15,786 nt of DNA from an uncultured Lachnospiraceae bacterium (GTDB lineage: Bacteria > Bacillota > Clostridia > Lachnospirales > Lachnospiraceae): positions 1 through 15,786 of the forward strand of contig CAJTOK010000060.1 of NCBI GenBank assembly GCA_910577825.1, written 5' to 3'. Of this stretch, positions 1 through 6,084 are shown in pieces. Position 1 is the first letter of the stretch, and each line of letters starts with the position of its first letter. The position numbers and the translations under genes were made by a program. The notes beneath the pieces were generated by a model. The model did not search any database. It was given only the letters and a program-made list of their open reading frames with translations, and was not told the origin of the DNA.

Positions 1-1
1 G

Positions 2-259
2 AACCAGCTCCACTGGCATCTGGATTTTACATTTAAGGATGATTACAATACAACATCAGAAAAAACATATGCTAAAAACATGCAGATGTTAAAGAAGACA
101 GCACTGGCAATACTGCGTATTGTACAAAGTTTGTACAGCCAGAGCCTTAAAAGGATAAGGAAAACAGTAGCAAGGGATTGTGAAAAAGAATTAGAAAATA
201 TATTATCAGCATTATCAGCAGATGCAATAAAGGCAGCATTATATAAAACATCAAACTAA
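2..259 (+). CDS. ISAs1-like transposase, C-terminal fragment (5' end outside window)
   Basis: The window opens inside a reading frame that gives 85 residues ending in TAA at 257-259. Near its start is an N-x-LHWHLDFTF-x-DD block followed by a K-N-x-x-x-LKK-x-AL-x-IL stretch. This matches the C-terminal end of DDE transposases of the ISAs1 family, where an H-W-x-LD-V-x-F-x-ED signature closes the catalytic domain. The start codon lies left of base 1, so completeness cannot be judged. Sequence at about 260-318 probably contains the element's right end, but I could not define an inverted repeat from one end alone. It abuts the IS630 element and is part of the insertion-sequence cluster at this edge. 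Confidence 0.7.
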   Translation, partial: NQLHWHLDFTFKDDYNTTSEKTYAKNMQMLKKTALAILRIVQSLYSQSLKRIRKTVARDCEKELENILSALSADAIKAALYKTSN

Positions 260-318
260 AAACACAGGTTATAAAAACCCTTTATTGGTAATAACTTTTT
301 ATGCGGTTATCCTGTAAT

Positions 319-340
319 TATGATAAAATAACTTGAAAAC
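319..340 (+). repeat. IS630 left terminal inverted repeat
   Basis: This pairs with 1200-1221. Fifteen consecutive bases at the inner side are identical in inverted orientation, and the outer seven are partly matched. The first two bases are TA, the presumed target duplication. Confidence 0.8.
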
Positions 341-367
341 AGCAAGCAAAAAATATATAATAATAAT

Positions 368-1216
368 ATGAGCTATCCAATAATATATAGAAAAAGAGTA
401 ATTGAATACAGAAAAGAAGGACATACATTAGGAAAAAACAGGAAAAACAGTTAAAATAGCGGTTTCAACTATACAAAGATGTGAAAAACAGTTAAAAGAA
501 AAAGGAGATTTAGAAAATAAACCATTAAACCGCCCATTTAAAAAAATAAACCCTGAAAAATTAAAGGAATATATAAAAGAGCATCCTGATTCATATATAA
601 AAGAAACTGCGGAAGTATTTAACTGTAGTACAACAGCAATAATAAAAGCATTTAAACGTTTAGGCATAACACGAAAAAAAGACAACACATTATAAAGAGC
701 AAAGCCAGGACAAAATAAAAAAATATCTTGAGGAAATAAAAGATATACCTGAAAAAGATATTGTTTATGTTGATGAAACAGGCATAGATAAATATTTATA
801 CAGGGAATATGCTTATTCATCCAGGGGGAGAAAAAATATACGGGGAAACCAGTGGCCGTAAATACAAAAGGACAAGCATTGTGGCTGCCTGGACTGGACA
901 TAAAATTATTGCACCGCTTGAGTACAGTGGTACAATGGACAGCATTTTGTTTGAATACTGGTTTGAAGGGATGCTTTTACCTGGCCTGCAGCAGGGAAGC
1001 ACCATAGTGATGGACAATGCAGCTTTCCACCATAAAACACAGCTTTTATCCATTGCAGAGGAACAGGGGTACCGTTTAATTTTCCTTCCACCATATTCCC
1101 CTGAATTAAATCCTATTGAAAAATTTTGGAGCTGGTTAAAACGTCATCTAAAAAAAATACTTCCTTTTTTTAGTTCTTTTGATGATACTTTATTTGAGTG
1201 TTTTCAAGTTATTTGA
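368..1216 (+). pseudogene. IS630-family DDE transposase, three +1 frameshifts
   Basis: The protein starts MSYPIIYRKRVIEYRKEGHT at 368. To keep reading the same protein, one base must be skipped three times: in the A6 run at 433-438, at the A7-G junction near 674-681, and in the G/A-rich run at about 823-836. The reconstructed product has an N-terminal helix-turn-helix and linker, then a DDE domain. Its catalytic residues are Asp in VYVDETG (codon 772-774), Asp in VMDNAAFHH (codon 1013-1015) and Glu in the PPYSPELNPIEKFWSWLK block (codon 1118-1120). The only long intact frame is the last 135 codons (809-1216). I see no ribosome binding site before the ATG. All three lesions are single extra bases in or beside homopolymers, which fits decay, though base-calling error cannot be excluded from sequence alone. 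Confidence 0.85.
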
Positions 1217-1221
1217 CTATA
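1200..1221 (-). repeat. IS630 right terminal inverted repeat
   Basis: This is the reverse-complement partner of 319-340. It begins GTTTTCAAGTTATTT and ends in TA at 1220-1221. The transposase stop codon (TGA, 1214-1216) lies within it. Confidence 0.8.
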
Positions 1222-1303
1222 TGTTAAAAATTTCGGATAATTCCTTTACTGTATAATTTTTATATGCTTCTACTAATAATTCTCTTGTTTCATTGCCCAG
1301 CAT
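1217..1303 (-). pseudogene. Helix-turn-helix gene stub interrupted by IS630
   Basis: A GAGGTG ribosome binding site precedes an ATG at 1303. The frame reads MLGNETRELLVEAYKNYTVK and then ELSEIFNI before hitting TAG inside the IS630 end. The KELSEIF segment looks like the first helix of a helix-turn-helix. The start resembles the N-terminus of another transposase or small DNA-binding protein, but I cannot assign a family. Removing the IS630 and one TA extends the frame by only three codons (to TAA), so the gene was already truncated or very short before IS630 arrived. Confidence 0.45.
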
Positions 1304-1420
1304 TTTTATCACCTCTGTTTTTATTATACACCGCTTGTCAATATTATTGATATTTTATTGGATTGCTATAGTTAAATTATACCATAGAATAAGACTTATG
1401 GATTTTTATTTTTATCGAAC

Positions 1421-1507
1421 TCACGTTACATAATAATTATCCTTTATAATTTTACTAAAAGACTCCACCCCAATCGGAAGCTTCCTTAAACTGGCATCTT
1501 TTTTCAT
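1421..1507 (-). pseudogene. N-terminal stub of an AAA-ATPase-like / PD-(D/E)XK (DUF1703-type) protein
   Basis: The frame starts at ATG 1507 behind an AAGGGGGG ribosome binding site. It reads MKKDASLRKLPIGVESFSKI and then IKDNYYV before breaking at TGA. In intact members of this abundant family the N-terminus is a K-LPIGI-x-xF-x-K-I-x-x-x-x-YYVDKT block, and the match ends exactly where VDKT should follow. The gene is therefore cut about 27 residues in. Downstream DNA (1304-1420) shows no continuation in any frame and is probably the edge of another insertion or deletion. The stub keeps its ribosome binding site and a plausible promoter (1544-1571). Known family proteins are often multicopy in Lachnospiraceae and Bacteroides genomes. 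Confidence 0.6.
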
Positions 1508-1520
1508 TATATCCCCCCTT

Positions 1521-1540
1521 TTTACATAAATTAATGTAAA
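1521..1540. repeat. 20-bp palindrome in the leader of the DUF1703-type stub
   Basis: TTTACATAAATTAATGTAAA has perfect 7-bp arms (TTTACAT/ATGTAAA) around six bases. It lies between the promoter and the ribosome binding site of the stub at 1421-1507. The size and symmetry suit an operator for a dimeric repressor, but no regulator can be named. Confidence 0.35.
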
Positions 1541-1591
1541 AAAAGAATACCATACACAGTATTTTTTTCAATAAAAACCATGTATGGTATT
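1538..1591 (-). terminator. Probable intrinsic terminator of the rubrerythrin gene
   Basis: Reading the minus strand, AATACCATACA (1591-1581) pairs perfectly with TGTATGGTATT (1556-1546). A 24-base spacer between them can itself fold through T5/A7 runs. The outer stem is followed at once by C and seven T (1545-1538). It lies about 40 bases past the rubrerythrin stop codon. The same DNA holds the promoter of the next stub, so it may also act as an operator. Confidence 0.55.
1544..1571 (-). promoter_or_regulatory. Sigma-A-like promoter for the DUF1703-type stub
   Basis: On the minus strand TTGAAA (1571-1566) and TATTCT (1549-1544) are separated by 16 bases, about 40 bases before the ATG at 1507. 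It overlaps the terminator-like hairpin at 1546-1591. Confidence 0.4.
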
Positions 1592-1632
1592 AGCAATTTT
1601 ATATTTCCTGCCTGGCCATAATACTATAATTA

Positions 1633-2229
1633 CTATTTATTGCATACATACGGTGCCATTGACATCCTTACAAAGAATCCCTGCCCACTGTCACATACCG
1701 GGCAATTCTGTGGTGCTATTTCTGATTCAACTACATATCCGCACCCAAGGCACATCCAGCCTGTTTTAACATCTGATACAAAAAGTTTATTTTCCTCCAT
1801 AAGCTTTGCAACTTCTTCAAAACGCTTTGCATGTGTCCTTTCAATATCTGCAATAAGGTAAAACTTTCCTGCAATCTGTGTAAATCCTTCCTCTTTTGCA
1901 ATATCACCAAACTCTTTATATGCACTGTCTGCTTCTTCATATTCATTGTGGAGTGCATTTTTAAGCTGTGTAAGTATATCTTTGGATGTATTAACAGGAT
2001 ATGCAGCATCAATATTAATATTTTCCCCTTCTGCTTCCTTTAAGAAATTATAATACACCCTTGCATGTTCCTTTTCCTGCTCTGCTGTAAAGTCAAATAT
2101 CTTTTTAATAACATAAAGCCCGTTCTGCTGTGCAAGCTCCGCTGCAAATGTATACCTGTTCCTTGCCTGGCTTTCACCTGCAAATGCCTTCATCAAGTTT
2201 TGTTTTGTCCTGCTCTCTTTTAAATCCAT
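1633..2229 (-). CDS. rbr: Rubrerythrin
   Basis: This is a non-haem di-iron peroxidase that reduces hydrogen peroxide in the cytoplasm of anaerobes. The 198-residue product has the standard layout. A four-helix ferritin-like domain spans about residues 8-145, with ligands in GES (E19), EKEH (E52/H55), the NEYEEA segment (E96/E99) and IERTH (E130/H133). A C-terminal rubredoxin-like zinc/iron knuckle has CLGC (C160/C163) and CPVC (C176/C179). The start is placed at 2229: the in-frame ATG at 2244 lies inside the sequence ATGGAGGAAAACGCTATG, whose GGAGG is the ribosome binding site for the later ATG. It has its own promoter with a PerR-like box and a downstream hairpin, so it is probably a single-gene unit unrelated to the glycan genes next to it. 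Confidence 0.95.
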   Translation of the reverse strand: MDLKESRTKQNLMKAFAGESQARNRYTFAAELAQQNGLYVIKKIFDFTAEQEKEHARVYYNFLKEAEGENINIDAAYPVNTSKDILTQLKNALHNEYEEADSAYKEFGDIAKEEGFTQIAGKFYLIADIERTHAKRFEEVAKLMEENKLFVSDVKTGWMCLGCGYVVESEIAPQNCPVCDSGQGFFVRMSMAPYVCNK

Positions 2230-2244
2230 AGCGTTTTCCTCCAT

Positions 2245-2281
2245 ATATAATATTTATATTTCTATGGATATTATTTTCCAA
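2245..2281 (-). promoter_or_regulatory. Rubrerythrin promoter overlapped by a PerR-like box
   Basis: On the minus strand TTGGAA (2281-2276), a 17-base spacer and TATAAA (2258-2253) form a sigma-A-like promoter just before the ribosome binding site. The -10 element lies in ATATAAATATTATAT (2259-2245), which agrees with the PerR consensus TTATAATNATTATAA at 11 of 14 defined positions. Rubrerythrin genes are known PerR targets in clostridia, so peroxide-inducible repression is plausible. In DNA this AT-rich the match could be chance. Confidence 0.45.
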
Positions 2282-2313
2282 AATTAAGGATATTATACAG
2301 GATTATTTTACAA

Positions 2314-4617
2314 TTAAGGTTCTGTATAATCAATGCCATATTCACTCCAGCTAAGTTTTTGTATTGTAGTTTCTGGTAAATAATCCTTTAAAGCAATATA
2401 ATCTTTTTTCTTCAAAAGCTTACGTACTTTTGTTGCTGATATATATTCTCCATTTAATTTATTTCGTGGAATTTCAATTACATCAATTCCTGACTCTTTT
2501 AAAATTACCTCCATATCATGGTTATACTGTGCTGTTACCTTATCAAGCGGTTCTTCTCCAACAAACCTGGTACTTATTCCAAAAGCCGGAGCAATATAAT
2601 GTGCAAATATTTTTAAATCAAGAAAATCATCATAAACATTGCCCACTGGTGTATCTTTCATAAAATACCCGGGAAAAGTAACAGACGATATCATAAAGCC
2701 ACCACTTGGTATTACAATAACATTATTATAGTATTTTGTACCTTCCTTAACCATATAAAAACGGTCTTTAAACGAAAATACTGATTTATCTTCTTCTACC
2801 ACAAAAATATATAATAATCCTGCCATACGTGATGCAGTTTCAATTAAATACTGATGCCCATACGTAAACGGATTACAATTCATAACTATTGCCCCAATTT
2901 TAAATTTATTATTACTTCTTTTATAATTTTGTATATCTGAAAATTTATTATAATAATTATTTTCCTTTAAAAGTTTTTTTGTACCAGTTATATACCTTTC
3001 TATTTTTAATTCTAATTCTTTTTCCAAATAAAACTTATGGTTATATGTTTTTTCATTACTACCCATTGCGGATTTGATTTTATTAAAAATTTTTTTAGCT
3101 ATAAACTCATAACCTGCACATCCCATATGTGAAAAAATGTCCCAAAACCATACTTTATTCTTTAATGCACTATTTAATTCTTTATAGTCTATAGTTATAA
3201 AATTCTCTATGTTCCATAATGATATTGTTTGTATTATAACAATATCATTTATAGAAATGTTTCTTTCTAATAACTTATTGTATGATTGAATACCTTCATC
3301 GCAAGATAAATTAACTACTCTGTATCTATATCCTGATAAATTTACGTACCTTTGTATATAAGAAGCAGTTGTATGTTTATCTTCTACTGCATATCCAGAG
3401 AAAAGGCAAGCCCCTAAAATCCATACAGTCCCAATATATTTTTCTGGTACTCCGCATACTACCCTGTTCCCATATAAATCTGTGTTAAAATACTTTGAAT
3501 GGTAATTACTTGTAAATTTAAGGTATCCGTCATTTATCTTTAAGTCCATGCATCCTGCCTTATCTTTAATTACTTGCGTAAGATATTCATCCCCCTTCCC
3601 ACAAGTGATGTAATTTGAAAAATTATCCAGAAAAAACTCCTTGCTTATCAGAAAATTATTCCTGTTCCTTCCATTATATAATATATTATCTAAAGAAAAT
3701 AATTTTGAACAAATATAAACATTACAACATTTTTGCCTTACTATATTATATAATGAACATTCACAAACATACCTTAAAAACTGGTCTTTCATATTTTTTA
3801 CAAAATTTCCAGCTAAAGGTTTACGTAAGTTTTTTATATCAATAATGTACTTCTTTCCTGGGCTAATATCTTTCCATAAAGTTATTATTTCTATCCCACA
3901 TTCTTTGTTAATATTATTATGTAATTCTTGCTCATATAAACTGTCAACTGATTGCAAAAAGACATCAAACCCTTTATTATGGAGTTCTTTTATATAAAAT
4001 ACACAGCTTTGCATAAATTTATTATATTCCAAAGCCTTTCCCTCAAGCTGTTTATACCGCCTTATATATCTTAAAAATATTAATAATTCCCATGTTGTTA
4101 TTTTTTCTATATATTCATTGCCATCCATGCCAGAAACCAAATACAAATTTAAAGCACTATCTTCTGGATTTTTTATAAAACTTATATTATTAAATGTTTC
4201 TATTTCATAAGCTTTTATACCATAACTGTTTAACTTATCTTTAAATAAAACCAGGTTATTATTTAAACAATGTAGCAGTACTTTATTATATCTAAAAATA
4301 TTTATAAAAGTATCCAGAGGTTCTTTATCATAATCATTTATTTCTTTTAATTCGGAATATGATACTAATTCATGTGCTGTAATTATATCTGTCCTAAAAT
4401 TTTTTATGTTCCACAAATACATGAAGCCAAACCAGCTTAAACTAATAATGTTAATTTTCTTATCATCAATATAAATTTTATCAATTTCATCTATAATTTT
4501 TATAACAATGCCAGTCTGTAGAATTAATTCACTATAATGTTTATTTATTATATTTTCTGCATTTTTTAAAGATTCCTTATCTGAACCCGTAATAACGATT
4601 TCACTGCCAGTCCACAA
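2314..4617 (-). CDS. SGNH-like / citrate-lyase-ligase-like (CitC) fusion protein; probably the 3' part of a frameshifted gene
   Basis: The 767-codon frame begins at a TTG (4617) with no ribosome binding site, so it is probably not an independent start. Residues 1-360 are unassigned. Residues ~375-515 look like an SGNH/GDSL hydrolase-type domain: a YFNTD-LYGNRV lead-in, then ILGACLFSGYAVEDKHTTAS, and a C-terminal WDIFSHMGCAGYEFIA block with D493 and H497 as the Asp/His pair. The usual nucleophile Ser position reads Cys (GAC, C404). Residues ~573-755 match the C-terminal nucleotidylyltransferase domain of [citrate (pro-3S)-lyase] ligase: GAIVMNCNPFTYGHQYLIE, a TFPGYFMKD block, a DLKIFAHYIAPAFG block, RFVGEEP and TAQYNHDM. 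CitC acetylates citrate lyase using ATP, but no citrate lyase genes are present and the domain here follows glycan genes. I infer nucleotidyl or acyl activation of a glycan substituent. The upstream CBS frame overlaps it by 52 bases; see 4620-4626. Confidence 0.8.
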   Translation of the reverse strand: MWTGSEIVITGSDKESLKNAENIINKHYSELILQTGIVIKIIDEIDKIYIDDKKINIISLSWFGFMYLWNIKNFRTDIITAHELVSYSELKEINDYDKEPLDTFINIFRYNKVLLHCLNNNLVLFKDKLNSYGIKAYEIETFNNISFIKNPEDSALNLYLVSGMDGNEYIEKITTWELLIFLRYIRRYKQLEGKALEYNKFMQSCVFYIKELHNKGFDVFLQSVDSLYEQELHNNINKECGIEIITLWKDISPGKKYIIDIKNLRKPLAGNFVKNMKDQFLRYVCECSLYNIVRQKCCNVYICSKLFSLDNILYNGRNRNNFLISKEFFLDNFSNYITCGKGDEYLTQVIKDKAGCMDLKINDGYLKFTSNYHSKYFNTDLYGNRVVCGVPEKYIGTVWILGACLFSGYAVEDKHTTASYIQRYVNLSGYRYRVVNLSCDEGIQSYNKLLERNISINDIVIIQTISLWNIENFITIDYKELNSALKNKVWFWDIFSHMGCAGYEFIAKKIFNKIKSAMGSNEKTYNHKFYLEKELELKIERYITGTKKLLKENNYYNKFSDIQNYKRSNNKFKIGAIVMNCNPFTYGHQYLIETASRMAGLLYIFVVEEDKSVFSFKDRFYMVKEGTKYYNNVIVIPSGGFMISSVTFPGYFMKDTPVGNVYDDFLDLKIFAHYIAPAFGISTRFVGEEPLDKVTAQYNHDMEVILKESGIDVIEIPRNKLNGEYISATKVRKLLKKKDYIALKDYLPETTIQKLSWSEYGIDYTEP

Positions 4618-5042
4618 GATTTTAAAAAATATTCCAATGAGCCATTACCTGCTGCTATTAAAATATTATTAACAGCAACTGATGCATTTATACTTTTTGA
4701 ATATTTGTCTATCTGGAATAAAAGTTCATCTTTCTTATTAATAACTGGAATATTATTTATTCTTTCATTTGAAGCAAATATTTTTTCAGCATCTTCAAAA
4801 ACTTGTTTATCATTATTATAAACAATATGTTTAATATTTGGATTGAATAATTCATTAAATGAAATATCTTTTTTTAAATTACTGAAAAAACGCCTTATAT
4901 CCCCTTCTGTTACAGCTCCTAAAAGTTCATTATTTTCATTTATAATAAAAACAATTTGGAAACCATTAATAAAATTTTGTATTAATTCTTTTATCGTACC
5001 TTGGTTTACTTTAATTGCACATAAATTAGTATTTTTAATCAT
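4566..5042 (-). CDS. CBS-domain-pair protein; likely the N-terminal part of the CitC-like fusion
   Basis: The start is ATG 5042, preceded by GGGAAAGGA eight bases upstream; an in-frame TTG at 5060 lies upstream of that site and is rejected. Residues ~1-110 form two CBS repeats. The first contains the FIINENNELLGAVTEGDIRR motif typical of CBS pairs fused to sugar-nucleotide transferases, and the second contains INNIPVINKKDELL. CBS pairs bind adenosyl ligands and modulate an attached enzyme. After residue ~130 (ILIAAGNGSLEYFLK) the protein stops making sense in this frame (SCGLAVKSLLRVQIRNL, then stop), while the -1 frame continues smoothly as ILWTGSEIVITGSDKE. The 158-codon product is therefore either a short alternative product or a truncation. 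The gene lies downstream of the terminator at 5124-5150 and has no obvious strong promoter in the short gap. Confidence 0.75.
   Translation of the reverse strand: MIKNTNLCAIKVNQGTIKELIQNFINGFQIVFIINENNELLGAVTEGDIRRFFSNLKKDISFNELFNPNIKHIVYNNDKQVFEDAEKIFASNERINNIPVINKKDELLFQIDKYSKSINASVAVNNILIAAGNGSLEYFLKSCGLAVKSLLRVQIRNL
4620..4626 (-). promoter_or_regulatory. Candidate -1 ribosomal frameshift site (U UUA AAA)
   Basis: In the CBS frame the codons are TTT TTA AAA TCT. The heptamer T TTA AAA (4626-4620) fits the X-XXY-YYZ rule in the correct phase. Slipping back one base makes the next codons ATC TTG TGG, which enters the 767-codon frame at exactly the right point and gives EYFLK-ILWTGSEIVIT, a ~909-residue fusion. 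I see no convincing stem-loop just downstream and only a weak GGA upstream. Loss of one A from an A5 run would look the same. Confidence 0.45.
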
Positions 5043-5116
5043 AATATTGTCCTTTCCCAAACTTAATACAAAAAATTGATATTTGATATGTTTTATTCTA
5101 CATATTAAATTTTTTT

Positions 5117-5150
5117 ATAAAATGACACCAGTTATAATGAAACTGGTGTC
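5117..5150 (-). terminator. Hairpin terminator after the sulfotransferase gene
   Basis: GACACCAGTT (5124-5133) and AACTGGTGTC (5141-5150) are perfect 10-bp inverted arms around a 7-base loop. On the minus strand the stem is followed by ATTTTAT. It sits ~80 bases past the sulfotransferase stop codon and separates the glycan operon from the CBS/CitC-like genes. Confidence 0.7.
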
Positions 5151-5227
5151 CTCTCAAAAAACATTTTAATATTTTTTAATTCTAAAAAGTTTATTATAAA
5201 ATATCACTTTAATAATCCATTAATTGA

Positions 5228-6043
5228 CTAAATATAATTAAATTTTTCTATTTGACTAAATTTTTTTAAATCAGACTTTATTATTTGAATAATATCTTCT
5301 GGCAATTTTTTATTATTTTTGTTTTCTGTTCCATTACGAAAAACTGCATATGGGTCGTTTATTGTACAATGTTTTGAGTCATAAATAAATTTCTTTGTTT
5401 GTTCTAAATATGGAATATCAGAAAATTGGAACATTTTAATAACCATTAACTCTGTTTTATCTACAATATCCTCATATTTAATAATTTTAACTCTGTTTTT
5501 ATACCTTTTTTCCAGAATTGTAATAATATTTATGTACTCTTTCCATTTATGATATCCAAAATAATTTTCTGGTAATAAAGCATTTCTGGACTGTGCAAAA
5601 TACCATTCATCATGAATATCCAATTCTGGATTAAATTCTCTAGGAATATTATAAAATGATGTTAGCATATCAATAGGATTTCTTACAATTGCAATTAATT
5701 TTAAATTCTCAATATATTCCATAATAACAGGCATCAAATAATGAAACATGACCTCTTTAAAAACCATAATATTCGGACACTCCTTTTTTTCTTTAAAAAC
5801 AGGATATATTCCCTTACTTTTTCTATCAATTTGTTCTAAATATGGATTCTTTGATTTATATATTTCTTTAAAAAATTTATTTATTTCTTCTTTAGATGAA
5901 CGCACATGTATTCTATCTCTAAATTCCCATGAATAGAATGGCTGCATACGATACAATACATCAGGTGCACTATCAAAAATCTGCCCAGTCCATGAAGTAC
6001 CTGACCTTGGTGCCCCAATAATCCCTATAATATTTTTATACAT
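5228..6043 (-). CDS. PAPS-dependent sulfotransferase family protein
   Basis: The product (271 residues) would transfer a sulfuryl group from 3'-phosphoadenosine 5'-phosphosulfate to a hydroxyl, here probably on a surface sugar. The 5'-phosphosulfate loop is GAPRSGTSW (residues 10-18). The 3'-phosphate binding segment is IAIVRNPIDMLTSF with R121 and S129. The family length is normal (~270-300 residues) and there is no signal peptide or membrane segment, so it acts in the cytoplasm on a nucleotide- or lipid-linked precursor. AAGGAG lies eight bases before the ATG. It is the last gene of the glycan operon and the second sulfotransferase-like gene in it, after 8926-10176. The acceptor cannot be predicted from sequence. 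Confidence 0.85.
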   Translation of the reverse strand: MYKNIIGIIGAPRSGTSWTGQIFDSAPDVLYRMQPFYSWEFRDRIHVRSSKEEINKFFKEIYKSKNPYLEQIDRKSKGIYPVFKEKKECPNIMVFKEVMFHYLMPVIMEYIENLKLIAIVRNPIDMLTSFYNIPREFNPELDIHDEWYFAQSRNALLPENYFGYHKWKEYINIITILEKRYKNRVKIIKYEDIVDKTELMVIKMFQFSDIPYLEQTKKFIYDSKHCTINDPYAVFRNGTENKNNKKLPEDIIQIIKSDLKKFSQIEKFNYI

Positions 6044-6084
6044 TTATTTTGCTCCTTTTTAATACATTTATAATAACATTACTT

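Larger units (their letters stand above)
319..1221 (+). mobile_element. IS630-family insertion sequence, complete but decayed
   Basis: The element is bounded by imperfect 22-bp inverted repeats at 319-340 and 1200-1221. They share the exact 15-bp core AAATAACTTGAAAAC at the left end, with its reverse complement at the right end. Both ends start with TA, the dinucleotide that IS630/Tc1-mariner elements target and duplicate. The single transposase gene fills the element, and its stop codon lies inside the right repeat. The gene has three +1 shifts, so the copy should not transpose unaided. It sits in the 28th codon of a small minus-strand reading frame (1217-1303), so the landing site is readable from the sequence. 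Confidence 0.85.

Noticed and set aside
428..901. 157-codon open frame on the minus strand
   Set aside because: It runs antisense to the IS630 transposase, has no ribosome binding site and gives a Phe-rich, family-less sequence; it is a shadow of the transposase.
1323..1341. TTGACA and TATAAT on the minus strand upstream of the helix-turn-helix stub
   Set aside because: The two hexamers are only 7 bases apart, far from the 16-18 needed for a promoter.
4606..4617. TTG at 4617 as an independent start for the CitC-like protein
   Set aside because: No ribosome binding site precedes it, and the protein reads smoothly from the upstream CBS frame through a -1 shift, so a separate start is unlikely.
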